In this document: positions 1-8,336 of the stretch, piece by piece
How positions within the stretch are numbered: the first letter of the stretch is position 1
Layout: each line of letters opens with the position of its first letter
Position numbers and translations under genes: made by a program
The notes under the pieces: generated by a model
Seen by the model: only the letters and a program-made list of their open reading frames with translations
What the model was told of the DNA's origin: nothing
Database searches by the model: none
Origin: CAZGUX01 sp964529305
GTDB taxonomy: Bacteria; Acidobacteriota; Terriglobia; Bryobacterales; Bryobacteraceae
Length of the DNA stretch: 64,000 bases
Reading direction: 5' to 3'
Assembly (NCBI GenBank): GCA_964529305.1
Contig: CAZGUX010000145.1
Location: 1-64,000, forward strand

Positions 1-1176
1 GACCAGAACCGGTTCTTCAGCCCCACCTCCCACTTTCTCGACGACCAGGCGCTGCCGGCGGTCAAACCCGACGAGGGATTCTATGCGACCAACGCCATCG
101 CGGATCACGCGGTGAAGTGGCTGAAAGGGCACGCGCAAGCGAGTGCCCGCGATCCGTTCGCGCTGTACCTGGCGTTCACGTCGCCGCACTTTCCGCTGCA
201 CGCGCTACAGGAAGACATCGACCAGTACCGCGACCGGTTTGCCGAGGGATGGGACACCGCGAGGGAACGCCGGTATCAGCGGATGCGGCGCATGGGGCTG
301 ATCCGTTGCGGGCTGTCGCCGCTCGAACCGGAGATGCGGCCGGCGTGGAACACGTCCGACGCCGACCTGCTTGCGAAGATCGGGCTGGGGGAGGTGACGC
401 GCGCCGTGCCGTGGTCGACCCTGACGCCGGAGCAGAAACGGTTCCAGCGGACGAAGATGGCGATTCATGCCGCGATGATCAGCCGCATGGATCGCGAGAT
501 CGGGCGCGTGATCGAACAACTGAAGGCGATGAACTCGTTCGAGGACACGGTGATCGTGTTTGTGTCGGACAACGGGGCCAGTTCGGAGCAGTTGATCCGG
601 GCGGACGGACACGACGCGGCTGCGGCGCCGGGTTCGGCGCGGTCGCACCTTTGCCTGGGGCCCGGGTGGTCGAGCGCGGCCAATTCTCCCTTCCGGCTGC
701 ATAAATCGTGGGTGCACGAAGGCGGTATCTCGTCGCCATGGATCGTCCATTGGCCGAACGGGCTGAAGGAGCGCGGCACCCTGCGCCACAATCCCTGCCA
801 TTTCGTGGACCTCGTGCCGACGCTGGTCGACCTTGGAGGCGGCGGTTCCGGGGCGCGGGACCGCGGCGTTCCGCCCCTGGCGGGCAAGAGCCTGGCGCCG
901 GCGTTCGCGAAAGACCATGCCGTCCGGCGCGACTTCCTCTACTTCCACCATTCGAACAATCGGGCGATTCGTGTGGAGGACTGGAAACTGGTGGCGGCCG
1001 GAGCAGCCGGGCCGTGGGAGTTGTACGACCTGCGAGGGGATCGCAACGAGGGACGCAATCTGGCGGCCGATCAGCCGGAGCGGGTTCGCGACATGGCGGC
1101 GTTGTGGAAGCGGACGGACGACGAGTTCGTGCGCACGCGGGAGGCCGCGCCGGCGATGGAGAAAAGCCGGATGTGA
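1..1176 (+). CDS. Sulfatase (arylsulfatase family), 5'-truncated by window edge
   Basis: The reading frame is open from base 1, so the gene enters from the left and lacks its N-terminus, including the CxPSR formylglycine site. Visible sulfatase features are the TVIVFVSDNGASS segment (the DNG metal/substrate loop), a later HEGGISSPWIVHWP segment, and the C-terminal pattern WKLVAAG...WELYDLRGDRNEGRNLA, which is standard for arylsulfatase A-type enzymes. The family hydrolyses sulfate esters of polysaccharides or small molecules, usually after export. The GTG at 112 is an internal codon, not the start. The gene converges on the next gene across a GC-rich hairpin. The substrate cannot be told from this fragment. 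Confidence 0.88.
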   Translation, partial: DQNRFFSPTSHFLDDQALPAVKPDEGFYATNAIADHAVKWLKGHAQASARDPFALYLAFTSPHFPLHALQEDIDQYRDRFAEGWDTARERRYQRMRRMGLIRCGLSPLEPEMRPAWNTSDADLLAKIGLGEVTRAVPWSTLTPEQKRFQRTKMAIHAAMISRMDREIGRVIEQLKAMNSFEDTVIVFVSDNGASSEQLIRADGHDAAAAPGSARSHLCLGPGWSSAANSPFRLHKSWVHEGGISSPWIVHWPNGLKERGTLRHNPCHFVDLVPTLVDLGGGGSGARDRGVPPLAGKSLAPAFAKDHAVRRDFLYFHHSNNRAIRVEDWKLVAAGAAGPWELYDLRGDRNEGRNLAADQPERVRDMAALWKRTDDEFVRTREAAPAMEKSRM

Positions 1177-1212
1177 GGCGAGGCACGGATCAGGTTGCCG
1201 AGCCGAATGGGG

Positions 1213-1237
1213 CCAGGCGGCTCATTGAGCCGCCTGG
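1213..1237. terminator. GC-rich hairpin between convergent genes
   Basis: A perfect 11-bp inverted repeat (ccaggcggctc / gagccgcctgg) with a 3-base loop lies where two convergent genes end. It overlaps the stop codon of the minus-strand gene. There is no T-tract on either side, so it may act as a bidirectional, factor-assisted transcription end rather than a canonical intrinsic terminator. Confidence 0.45.
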
Positions 1238-2556
1238 ATGTTCAGCAGGACGTTGACATGGCTCGACCGCCCGCTGACTTCGAGCACCACAGGCACGTCC
1301 CCGGCTGTCAGCGTGTCCGGAACCTTCACTCGCACAATGTACAGGCCGGGCGATACCAGCAGTGCTGCCGAGGGCTCCACGCCAATGTCGCCAAACCGGA
1401 CCGCGACCGGACTCGCGAGCTTGAAACCGCCCGAGATGAGCCGGTCCGTGACCAAGTCTCCTTCCGTGCGCCCCAGACCGATGGCATAGATATCGATCTC
1501 TTCTCCGGGGAAGACGCCTCGGGCTGCCCGGTTGTCCGCTTCCGGCTTGCCCAGGACCCATCCGCGCGAATTGATCAGTCCCAGGCCCGTGCCCGCGCCC
1601 GCGGCGGCGACGGCGGCGAAGAAGCGCGGTGCCTCCGCTTTCGAGTCGGCAACGGAATGAATCGCGGGGAGCGCTGCCCGGCTGGTCACGGTCACCGGAT
1701 CGCTCGCTGTTCCATCGCGTTCGACGACCATCGCCACGTCGCCCTCCGGCGTCGCGGCCGGAACCAGCAGGGTGATCTTCGTGGGACTGACGAACGACAA
1801 CGCCGCCGGTATATCGTTGACTTTGACCGTGACGCCTCCAAGCTTCGTGTCCAAGGGCCGTGACGAACTCGGCGCCCAGTTGACTTCCTGTTTGGCGAGA
1901 TCCTTTCCCGTGAGGGTCACCCACGCCCCGGGCGCGATGCCTGTGGTTGCGGTCCACGCGTCGACCACGTTCTCCGATAGGAACACCGGCCGGTCGGCCG
2001 GCGCCGAGGCCGTCACCGTCAGCGACGTGGTGTAGATCCGGTCGCCGGAATTCGTCCCATCGCCATTGGCGGCGTTCGCGGCGGCGTACAGCACCACTGG
2101 GCCAGCCTCGGCCGAGGCTGGAGTCCAGTCGAATTCAAACGTCACGGTGTTGCGGGTGCCGCGCCTCGTTCCCGCCGCGGTGTGGGTGATCCACTCCAGC
2201 ACGCCTTGCCGGAGCACCTGCGTTTGGCTGTCCGACGATTCGAGCACGCCGGCCTTCGTTTGCGGATTGCTCTCCGGGCGGGCAGTCAGTTGAAAGCCCC
2301 ATCGTGCCGCGTTCGGGTCCTCGACGATCACCTTCACGCGGCTCTTCTGGCCGGGCGTGTAGGATCCGGCCGCAAAGTCGATGCGCACGTTGCCTGGCCC
2401 TGAGTTTACGGAGCCCCCGTGGCAACTCGTACAACTGGAATCCCCGGGCGCGCCGGACACTCCTTCCGGAGCGCCGCTTGAAACTGCGAACACGCCGGAA
2501 ACTGCCGCAATCAGCAGGAATCCGGCCCTGGTCAAAGCTGTATTGACGTAGGTCAT
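1222..2556 (-). CDS. Secreted Reelin-like (choice-of-anchor V) protein with CxxCH and TIGR03437 C-terminus
   Basis: This 444-residue protein begins with a signal peptide (hydrophobic segment about residues 10-25). A CTSCHGG motif at about residue 40 follows, a c-type haem-like CxxCH, then a Reelin/choice-of-anchor V domain (SYTPGQ..., WGFQLTARPE) to about residue 180. The C-terminal half is the Solibacter-type Ig-like domain TIGR03437 (GAWVTLTGKDLA, PVVLEVSGRSS). I chose the ATG at 2556 because an AGGAGGAAG ribosome site precedes it. The frame stays open further upstream but has no comparable site. The gene lies 28 bases downstream of another CxxCH protein on the same strand, so the two are probably co-transcribed. 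Role inferred: cell-surface or periplasmic binding, possibly haem-bearing. No enzymatic motif is visible. Confidence 0.8.
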   Translation of the reverse strand: MTYVNTALTRAGFLLIAAVSGVFAVSSGAPEGVSGAPGDSSCTSCHGGSVNSGPGNVRIDFAAGSYTPGQKSRVKVIVEDPNAARWGFQLTARPESNPQTKAGVLESSDSQTQVLRQGVLEWITHTAAGTRRGTRNTVTFEFDWTPASAEAGPVVLYAAANAANGDGTNSGDRIYTTSLTVTASAPADRPVFLSENVVDAWTATTGIAPGAWVTLTGKDLAKQEVNWAPSSSRPLDTKLGGVTVKVNDIPAALSFVSPTKITLLVPAATPEGDVAMVVERDGTASDPVTVTSRAALPAIHSVADSKAEAPRFFAAVAAAGAGTGLGLINSRGWVLGKPEADNRAARGVFPGEEIDIYAIGLGRTEGDLVTDRLISGGFKLASPVAVRFGDIGVEPSAALLVSPGLYIVRVKVPDTLTAGDVPVVLEVSGRSSHVNVLLNIQAAQ

Positions 2557-2584
2557 GATGCTTCCTCCTCTTTTTGCCGTTGAT

Positions 2585-3115
2585 TCAGTTGTGGCCCCGG
2601 TTGGGGTCCGGTTTGTCTTCGTTCTCGAGGCGGCCACGGCTCTCGAGTACCAGCCTCTCCGACTCGGACCGCGCCCAGTCGCAGAACGTCCGCACCTCGA
2701 CCGGACTGAGCCGGCTATCCGGGTGCAGGAAACGGTAGCCGGGCAAGGGCATGCGGCCCGATTCGATTCCGGCGCACGCCGCCAGCAGCGTGGCCGCCGC
2801 CGTGGTGGGAGTCTTTCCCGCCGTGGCCGGCCAGTCGGACAAATTCATCACCTGGCGCGCTTTCTTCACGTCCCGGGCGACCAGCCACGAACCTGGAGCC
2901 ACTCGCCCATACCACGGCCATCGGGTCGTGTTGGAGTGGCAGTTGCGGCAGGCACGATCGAAGACATTCCGGATCTCGTGAGGAACGTTGACGTGAGCCT
3001 CCATCGCCTGCCCCGGTTCTACGCGAGGGTTCTCTCCGGCCGGCGTCGGGATCAACTGCAAAAGGCCGATGCCGGCGGCCAGCAAGGCCGCAGTGGCCGT
3101 GACCGCGGTCTTCAT
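2585..3115 (-). CDS. Haem-binding domain protein (PF14376-like), periplasmic monohaem cytochrome
   Basis: A short exported protein of about 176 residues. It has an N-terminal hydrophobic signal/anchor (residues 3-20), then CRNCHSN, a CxxCH haem-c site. The pattern around it (WPWYGRVAPGSW, ARQVMNLSDW, and later RMPLPGYRFLHPDSRLS...FCDWA) is that of the Haem_bd family. Such proteins are periplasmic haem-c carriers often found near oxidoreductases. I prefer the ATG at 3115 because a GAGG lies six bases upstream; the in-frame ATG at 3127 is an alternative. It precedes the Reelin/CxxCH gene in a likely two-gene operon. Confidence 0.8.
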   Translation of the reverse strand: MKTAVTATAALLAAGIGLLQLIPTPAGENPRVEPGQAMEAHVNVPHEIRNVFDRACRNCHSNTTRWPWYGRVAPGSWLVARDVKKARQVMNLSDWPATAGKTPTTAAATLLAACAGIESGRMPLPGYRFLHPDSRLSPVEVRTFCDWARSESERLVLESRGRLENEDKPDPNRGHN

Positions 3116-3312
3116 TTCGTGCCTCATGGTTCGATGCTATGGGGATTGTTGCCAGGAGTCGTTGGGACGATGTAAAGATTGCGTAAAAGACGGCGGGAGC
3201 TCTAAGCGCGGTCAGTGGGGGCGCCGGCTTCGACGGCGTGGACGCAAGTTCCACCGGGCTCAGTCAGAGCGCCGCCGTCAGCATTGTCATCACCAAGCCT
3301 GCCTGTTCTGCA

Positions 3313-3341
3313 TTGTAAGGTGCATCATGGTGAGGCATACT
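3313..3341 (+). promoter_or_regulatory. Sigma70-like promoter for the small RHH gene
   Basis: TTGTAA (3313-3318), a 17-base spacer, then CATACT (3336-3341), just upstream of a GAGGAAAG ribosome site and the ATG at 3350. Each hexamer matches four of six consensus bases. If used, the 5' leader would be only a few bases long. Confidence 0.4.
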
Positions 3342-3349
3342 GAGGAAAG

Positions 3350-3667
3350 ATGCCTCATTCTACCGTGGCTACGAAACGAAGGGGACGCCAAAGTCCGACA
3401 TCTGCAAAGAACGCGGCGGGCAAGGCAGGAGCGCGATACACCGTTGCTCTTGCGCCGGGCCTCTCCGATCAAGTGGAACGTTATGCCCAAACGGCCGACA
3501 TAAGCATGAGCAAGGCCATCGCTGCGCTCGTCCGCCTCGGGCTGCAAGGACAAGAGAGCCGCAAGAGGGAGTTTTACAAGAAGCTGAAGGAAAATCTGGG
3601 GAATGACGATCCAAGTCAACAGGATCAGCTGATCGACGACTTCCGCGACTTAATACTCGGTCGCTGA
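3350..3667 (+). CDS. Small ribbon-helix-helix-like protein (possible antitoxin)
   Basis: A 105-residue protein with a basic, disordered N-terminus (residues 1-27). A segment resembling a CopG/Arc ribbon-helix-helix follows: a strand RYTVALAP, then two helices with the turn ISMSKAIAALVRLGL (about 28-65), then a charged C-terminal helix. Ribbon-helix-helix proteins bind operators and often serve as antitoxins. A GAGGAAAG ribosome site precedes the ATG, and the next gene starts two bases after the stop, so the pair forms one transcription unit. No known toxin fold is recognisable in the partner. The RHH assignment is by pattern only. Confidence 0.6.
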   Translation: MPHSTVATKRRGRQSPTSAKNAAGKAGARYTVALAPGLSDQVERYAQTADISMSKAIAALVRLGLQGQESRKREFYKKLKENLGNDDPSQQDQLIDDFRDLILGR

Positions 3668-3669
3668 AC

Positions 3670-3912
3670 ATGCCCAAGATCCAATGGGAGCGGTTGCCCC
3701 GTGAGAAGTGGGCACATTTGCGCGATCGGGCCAAACAACGGCAAATTTCCCAGGAGGATCTCCTTACATTGGCCGACTGGAAGGCCCAAGACCCGGACGT
3801 GCCGGACGGTGATTGGTACAAGGACTTTGGGACCTTCAAACTCTGCGGCACGGGCAGGTTGCCAACTACATTCCTGCTGGCTGGACAGACTGCCTATGGA
3901 AAACGGGTTTAG
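3670..3912 (+). CDS. Conserved-type small hypothetical protein, partner of the RHH gene
   Basis: An 80-residue soluble protein with no signal peptide and no fold I can name. The N-terminal half is charged and helical (WERLPREKWAHLRDRAKQR). The C-terminal third has a compact pattern rich in Gly and aromatic residues (WYKDFGTFKLCG, then LPTTFLLAGQTAYG) that looks like a conserved core. It starts two bases after the RHH gene, with which it is surely co-transcribed. The arrangement resembles a toxin-antitoxin or regulator-effector pair, but there is no catalytic signature to support toxicity. It ends eight bases before the convergent minus-strand gene. Confidence 0.6.
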   Translation: MPKIQWERLPREKWAHLRDRAKQRQISQEDLLTLADWKAQDPDVPDGDWYKDFGTFKLCGTGRLPTTFLLAGQTAYGKRV

Positions 3913-3920
3913 TAGCGCGC

Positions 3921-5519
3921 CTACCGGATCTCGACCGTCACCATCTCCAGATAGCTGAAGGTGGCCACGCCCGGGAACGCGCCCCCTTCCACCAACGGCA
4001 CGGAGTATCGCTGGGGTTGGTCGTTCACCGGCGTCAGCAGCAGTTGCACCATGGGGGTCGACGTCGAACTAACCGGCAACTGCGCGATCAGGGATGCCGG
4101 GATGGTGAAGGAACCAGCAGTCGCCGGCCCGGAGCAGATTACCGCGCTGGCGCCAATCCCCAAACTGCCCTGCATCCGCTCCCGATCCGTGTACCCGGTG
4201 GGATCCCACTCGAGCCTCAGGCCGGACGAGCGCGAGACCGGCGACACCGTCGCGCGATTGGTCCAGCGCAGCGGAGGCGGGACGCGGAGAGCCGCCCGGA
4301 ACGCCGCGACGGTCCGGCCGCCGGGCACTTCCACCGCCCAGTCGCCGGGTGTCAGGGACGATGCGGGCAGGTCCTCCAGAGCATAGGTGGACTCCGAGGG
4401 TGGGGTAGAGTAGTGGCCGAATTCGCCCTCCATCTCGAGGCGCACGTCTCCCGGGCCGGTCACCACGGGCCGACCGGCGTCGAGCGGTTGCACATTCAGG
4501 AAGGCGGCCGCCGTGAGCCCCCCAGCGCTCACGCGGCAACCGGAACTGGGCACGCTCCGTTGGCCCGTGACCACCTGGACACCGGCGGCGTCGTACTGGA
4601 TGAAATTCAAGGTGACGGTGTCGTAGCGGCGATAGCGGTCGCGATCGTCGGGAAGCGCGATGGCATCGCCGTGGACCCAGGTCTGGCTTAGCGGTACCCG
4701 GCCATTTTGATCGAGCGTGGCGAGAGCGGCCGCCGAAAGGCCCAGCCGATGCGGGCAAGGCCCCGGCGCGCTGGCGGTGGCAAGGCTCGGAGTGTTGCTC
4801 TCGCGGCCGCCGGCCGTCACCGTGATGGGAATGTAGCAGTCGTCGGAAACCCCGGCGGGGAATTGAAAGTTGATCTGATCAACTCCGGGAAGCCCGGGCG
4901 CCGGGCCGGCATAGGAGGCCTCCGCCAGAATGCTTCCCACGTCAATCGTGGCCGAGCGGGCAGTCCCCAGGCCCGTGCCCCAGAGAGTAACCCAGTCGCC
5001 GGCACGGACGGGATTCGTCAGGCCGGCGAGGCTCGGCGGGTCGCGCCACACCTGGGCCAGAGCGGCGTCGTACCCGCCGTTCGACTTGGTGAAGATACCG
5101 AAGCCCGATTCGCCGATCCAGACGGGCGCGGAAAAGCTCCTTCCGCTCGCGGCGCGAGCAATCAATTCACCTTGGCCACTGGCCGTATCCACGGGAACCC
5201 GCGCCGTGAATGCGACGGGAGTGCCGTCGAACGACCCTAGAGTGTTGACGACCGCCAGTTCGCGGGCGTCCGTGGCGCCCGGACCGCGGAAGTACAACGT
5301 GACCGGCTCACCCGCCGCAAGGCTGCCGGAGGGTGGGTACAGACCCAGAATGGTAATGTCGACCAGGGAGCCGCGTGCGATCGCGGCGTCAGGCGTCCGC
5401 GGACTACGCCGCGTCGCCGCATGAACCACATAAATGCCATCCGGCAGGTAGGGGCCCGAGAACTGAGGGAACGCGATGGAGACAGCGGCGCAGGCAAGCC
5501 AAAGACTTGTCCACTTCAC
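3921..5519 (-). CDS. Secreted Ig-like protein of the TIGR03437 (Solibacter) type
   Basis: A 532-residue exported protein with a GTG start and a signal peptide covering about residues 1-19 (SLWLACAAVSIAFPQ). The middle part (about 50-270) contains the TIGR03437 pattern: TNPVRAGDWVTLWGTGLG, then LPGVDQINFQFPAGVSDDCYIPITVTAGGR. The C-terminal 260 residues are beta-rich and repeat-free and match no family I know. No catalytic motif is seen. Proteins of this kind are numerous in Solibacter relatives and are thought to be surface or extracellular. TACGAT lies five bases before the GTG and no Shine-Dalgarno is present, so the start may be leaderless. Confidence 0.72.
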   Translation of the reverse strand: MKWTSLWLACAAVSIAFPQFSGPYLPDGIYVVHAATRRSPRTPDAAIARGSLVDITILGLYPPSGSLAAGEPVTLYFRGPGATDARELAVVNTLGSFDGTPVAFTARVPVDTASGQGELIARAASGRSFSAPVWIGESGFGIFTKSNGGYDAALAQVWRDPPSLAGLTNPVRAGDWVTLWGTGLGTARSATIDVGSILAEASYAGPAPGLPGVDQINFQFPAGVSDDCYIPITVTAGGRESNTPSLATASAPGPCPHRLGLSAAALATLDQNGRVPLSQTWVHGDAIALPDDRDRYRRYDTVTLNFIQYDAAGVQVVTGQRSVPSSGCRVSAGGLTAAAFLNVQPLDAGRPVVTGPGDVRLEMEGEFGHYSTPPSESTYALEDLPASSLTPGDWAVEVPGGRTVAAFRAALRVPPPLRWTNRATVSPVSRSSGLRLEWDPTGYTDRERMQGSLGIGASAVICSGPATAGSFTIPASLIAQLPVSSTSTPMVQLLLTPVNDQPQRYSVPLVEGGAFPGVATFSYLEMVTVEIR

Positions 5520-5550
5520 ATCTCATCGTATCATTCGCCGTCCGCCGGAC

Positions 5551-6816
5551 TCACTTCTTGCCGCGCGGATGCTTGGCCAGGTAACTCTCCCAACTCTCCG
5601 CCGTCCGCCCGTTCAGGTCCCACGACACCACGCCCTTGCGCAGCGTCAGTTCGCATTCACAAAACTTATCGCCGGACGCCTTGGAGTTTTTGACGTCGAT
5701 AAAGCCAAACTGCCCTTGATCCACCCGCAGGACCGCGACATCGGCCTCCGCGCCTTCGCTCAAGCTCCCCAATTGCGTCTGCTTGATCACCTGCGCGGGC
5801 TTGTCCGTCGACATCTTCACCACGTCCTGAATCGACGCGCCGCTCGACAGGATCTTCGACATGATGTTGGTCATGTCTTTCATGCCGCCGTTCATGCTGC
5901 CGGTGTGAAGATCGGTGGAGATCGTGTCGGGCCAAAAGCCTTCCTTGAACGCCTGCTTGGCGACTTTCCACACAAAGCTGCCGCCGCCGTGCCCAACATC
6001 GAAGATGATGCCCCGTTTGCGTCCATCGGTCATGGCCGGATTCAGCTTGCCGTCCTCGCCCAATTCGTTGCGGAGGCCGGAAAAGGCGTGTGTGTAGATG
6101 TCTCCAGGGCGCAACTTCTCGAGGAACAGGGCCCGGATCGGACGCTCGGGATGGTTGGCGCCAAAGTCCACCATGACGGGAATGTTGGCAAGCATGCCGG
6201 CCTTCACGGCGTTCTCCACCGCGGTCCAATCTTTCGCGCCGTAGTGCGCGGTCTTGATGCCGACCACAATCGTGGGATGCTTTTTCGCCATCGCCGCCAG
6301 TTGCGCCGGTTCCATATCGGAGGTGTCCTGCTCGTTCTTGCCTCCCATCCCGAGCGCGACGATGTTCAGCAACGCGAGCACGCGGGTCTTGGAGCGGTCG
6401 ATCACCTTGTCCTTGAAGTCCTCGAAGTTCCGCCATCCGGAGGTTCCGGCATCCACCTGGGTCGTCACGCAACTGCGGAAGCTGAACCCGTCCGGGTAAA
6501 CGCTGTGCGCGCCCGTCAACGCGTCCCAACGGTCCGAACTGGCGTACACGTGCGCGTGCAGGTCGATCAGTCCGGGCATCACATAGAGTCCGGTGACATC
6601 GGCGACTTTCTTGGCGTCGGCCGCCGGGATGTCCTCCGCCACCCGGGCGATCTTCCCGGCCGCGATGGCGACATCACTCTTGCCGTCGATGCGGTTTCGG
6701 GGGTCAATGACGTGGCCGCCTTTCAAGAGAAGGTCGTAACCGCCTTCGGGCACTCTTACCTGCCTGGCGCAGCCCGCCAGCATCATCAGCGTCAGGATTG
6801 TATAGCCGTATCGCAT
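5551..6816 (-). CDS. Amidohydrolase/deacetylase family metallohydrolase (COG3964-like), lipoprotein
   Basis: An amidohydrolase-superfamily TIM-barrel of 421 residues. The metal-site pattern is visible: GLIDLHAHVY (HxH on strand 1), VVGIKTAHYG (candidate bridging lysine), DVGHGGGSF and STDLHTGSMN. The ATG at 6816 is chosen because it gives a lipoprotein signal peptide with a lipobox (MMLAGC) and has a GGGGGGATGG stretch upstream. Characterised COG3964 relatives hydrolyse N-acyl or O-acetyl groups; the substrate here is unknown. It starts 16 bases after a close paralogue and is probably its co-transcribed duplicate. Being a lipoprotein, it should act at the membrane, facing the periplasm. Confidence 0.82.
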   Translation of the reverse strand: MRYGYTILTLMMLAGCARQVRVPEGGYDLLLKGGHVIDPRNRIDGKSDVAIAAGKIARVAEDIPAADAKKVADVTGLYVMPGLIDLHAHVYASSDRWDALTGAHSVYPDGFSFRSCVTTQVDAGTSGWRNFEDFKDKVIDRSKTRVLALLNIVALGMGGKNEQDTSDMEPAQLAAMAKKHPTIVVGIKTAHYGAKDWTAVENAVKAGMLANIPVMVDFGANHPERPIRALFLEKLRPGDIYTHAFSGLRNELGEDGKLNPAMTDGRKRGIIFDVGHGGGSFVWKVAKQAFKEGFWPDTISTDLHTGSMNGGMKDMTNIMSKILSSGASIQDVVKMSTDKPAQVIKQTQLGSLSEGAEADVAVLRVDQGQFGFIDVKNSKASGDKFCECELTLRKGVVSWDLNGRTAESWESYLAKHPRGKK

Positions 6817-6832
6817 GATTCCATCCCCCCGT

Positions 6833-8068
6833 TCACTTGGCACTCGCCGACTGCCAGTCCGGCACGCTGCGGCCGTTCAGGTCCCAAACCACCTCGCCAT
6901 TGCGCAGGGTCAACTCGCAGATGATCTTTTTCGTCCCGTCCGCCCGTGCTCCCTGCGAATCCACATACCCGAATTTGCCTTCCGCGATGCGCAGCACGGC
7001 GACATCGGCGCCCGCGCCCGGGCTGAGGTGGCCCAATTGAGGGCGCTTGATCTGTTGGGCCGGGTTCCACGTGGACATCTTGATCACGTCAGCGAACGAG
7101 ACACCCTGGATGAGGATCTTCGACATCACGTTGGCCATGTCTTTCATGCCCGCATTCATGCTGCTGATGTGGAGGTCCGTCGAGATCGAGTCCGGCACAA
7201 AGCCCGCCTTCAGGGCGGGAATGGCCGTCGACCACGAAAAACTGCCCGCGCCGTGGCCGATATCGAACTTCACGCCGCGCTTGCGGGCCGCGATCGCGTA
7301 TGGCAAGACCTTGCCTTGATCGTCAGCGTACGTGGCGCTTTGGATGTACATATGCGTGTACATGTCGCCGGGTCGAAGGTGCTTGGTGACCAGTTCCTCA
7401 AAGGGGCGTTCGGAACGAAACGTTCCGAAGTCGACCATGACCGGAATATTGGCGATCTTCCCGGCTTCGACGGCGCGGTCCACGGCCACCCACTCAGGTC
7501 CGGCGAAGTGCGCGGTCTTCACGCCGACAATCTGTTCGGGGAACTCCTTCGCCCGTTTCGCCGTCTCTTTGGCGTCCATGTCGCCGACGTCCTGCTCGAT
7601 ATCCATGCGTCCGCCCATGCCTTTGCCGACAATGTTCAACTCCGAGAGGACCCGGGTCTTGGAATGATCGATGATGCGCTGCTTGAAGTCTGGAAAATTG
7701 CGCCATCCGGAAGTGCCGGCATCGACCACGGTCGTGACGCCCGACCGGAACGTGTGCCCGTCGGGAAACACGCTGCGGTCGCCGGTATACTCGCCTTTGA
7801 CGCCCGTGCCCGCGTAGACGTGCACGTGGAGGTCGATGAGGCCTGGAGTGACGTAGAGTCCCGTGACGTCGACGAGTTTCTTCGCCTGGTCCGCGGGAAT
7901 GTCTGTGGAGACTTTCGCGATCTTGCCGGCCGCGATGGCGACATCGCGGCGGTCGTTGATGGCATTCTTGGGGTCGATGACGTGCCCTCCCTTGAGGAGG
8001 AGATCGTAAGGCTGGGCAGCGGCGGAGGCGGCAGCCATCAACAAAACCCAGGACAGGTCTTTGAGCAT
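6833..8068 (-). CDS. Amidohydrolase/deacetylase family metallohydrolase (COG3964-like), secreted
   Basis: A 411-residue paralogue of the downstream gene, sharing the phrases YDLLLKGGHVIDP, VVDAGTSGWRNF, STDLH and CELTLR. The HxH is in GLIDLHVHVY, the candidate lysine in VGVKTAHFAG, and later ligands in DIGHGAGSF and STDLHISSMN. I chose the ATG at 8068: an AAGGA site lies eight bases upstream, and it gives a clean signal peptide (WVLLMAAASAAAQ) without a lipobox. So this copy should be soluble in the periplasm, while its partner is lipidated. A promoter at 8099-8127 and a terminator at 8193-8222 isolate the pair from the upstream operon. Confidence 0.83.
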   Translation of the reverse strand: MLKDLSWVLLMAAASAAAQPYDLLLKGGHVIDPKNAINDRRDVAIAAGKIAKVSTDIPADQAKKLVDVTGLYVTPGLIDLHVHVYAGTGVKGEYTGDRSVFPDGHTFRSGVTTVVDAGTSGWRNFPDFKQRIIDHSKTRVLSELNIVGKGMGGRMDIEQDVGDMDAKETAKRAKEFPEQIVGVKTAHFAGPEWVAVDRAVEAGKIANIPVMVDFGTFRSERPFEELVTKHLRPGDMYTHMYIQSATYADDQGKVLPYAIAARKRGVKFDIGHGAGSFSWSTAIPALKAGFVPDSISTDLHISSMNAGMKDMANVMSKILIQGVSFADVIKMSTWNPAQQIKRPQLGHLSPGAGADVAVLRIAEGKFGYVDSQGARADGTKKIICELTLRNGEVVWDLNGRSVPDWQSASAK

Positions 8069-8098
8069 GTTTGGCATCCTTCGGGAGAGCGGCTTATC

Positions 8099-8127
8099 AG
8101 TATACACGCCGGAGCCGCAAACGTCAG
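8099..8127 (-). promoter_or_regulatory. Sigma70-like promoter for the amidohydrolase pair
   Basis: On the minus strand, CTGACG (8122-8127), a 17-base spacer and TATACT (8099-8104). It lies about 30 bases upstream of the chosen ATG and leaves room for the AAGGA ribosome site. Confidence 0.5.
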
Positions 8128-8192
8128 GGAGCGGTGGCCCGCCGTCCTTGACAGCGCTCCACACACGCGCCACGGATTGCTTTCGGGGCTGT

Positions 8193-8222
8193 AAAAAAAA
8201 AAGCGGGACATACACCCCGCTT
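8193..8222 (-). terminator. Intrinsic terminator after the kinase-regulator-FG-GAP operon
   Basis: Reading the minus strand, a 7-bp stem (8216-8222 with 8201-8207) closes an 8-base loop and is followed by about ten T residues (8202 down to 8193). This is a canonical intrinsic terminator. It lies 115 bases beyond the stop of the FG-GAP gene and before the amidohydrolase promoter. Confidence 0.8.
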
Positions 8223-8336
8223 TCCGGTCAATCGTTTCGTGGAGAATCAACCATTTGTTGGCCGTGAAACGGGGTGAACGTCCCTGTTTTTTTACGGATT
8301 GCTCACGTGCGCGTCTCCGAAGGCTCGTCATCACAG

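Noticed and set aside
3217..3318. A GGGGGCGCCGGCTTCGAC segment resembling the 5' end of tmRNA, and an in-frame GFDGVDASS reading to a stop at 3318
   Set aside because: There is no tag frame, no tRNA-like 3' half and no CCA end within range, and the open frame has no start codon or ribosome site. I treat the match as chance in G+C-rich DNA.
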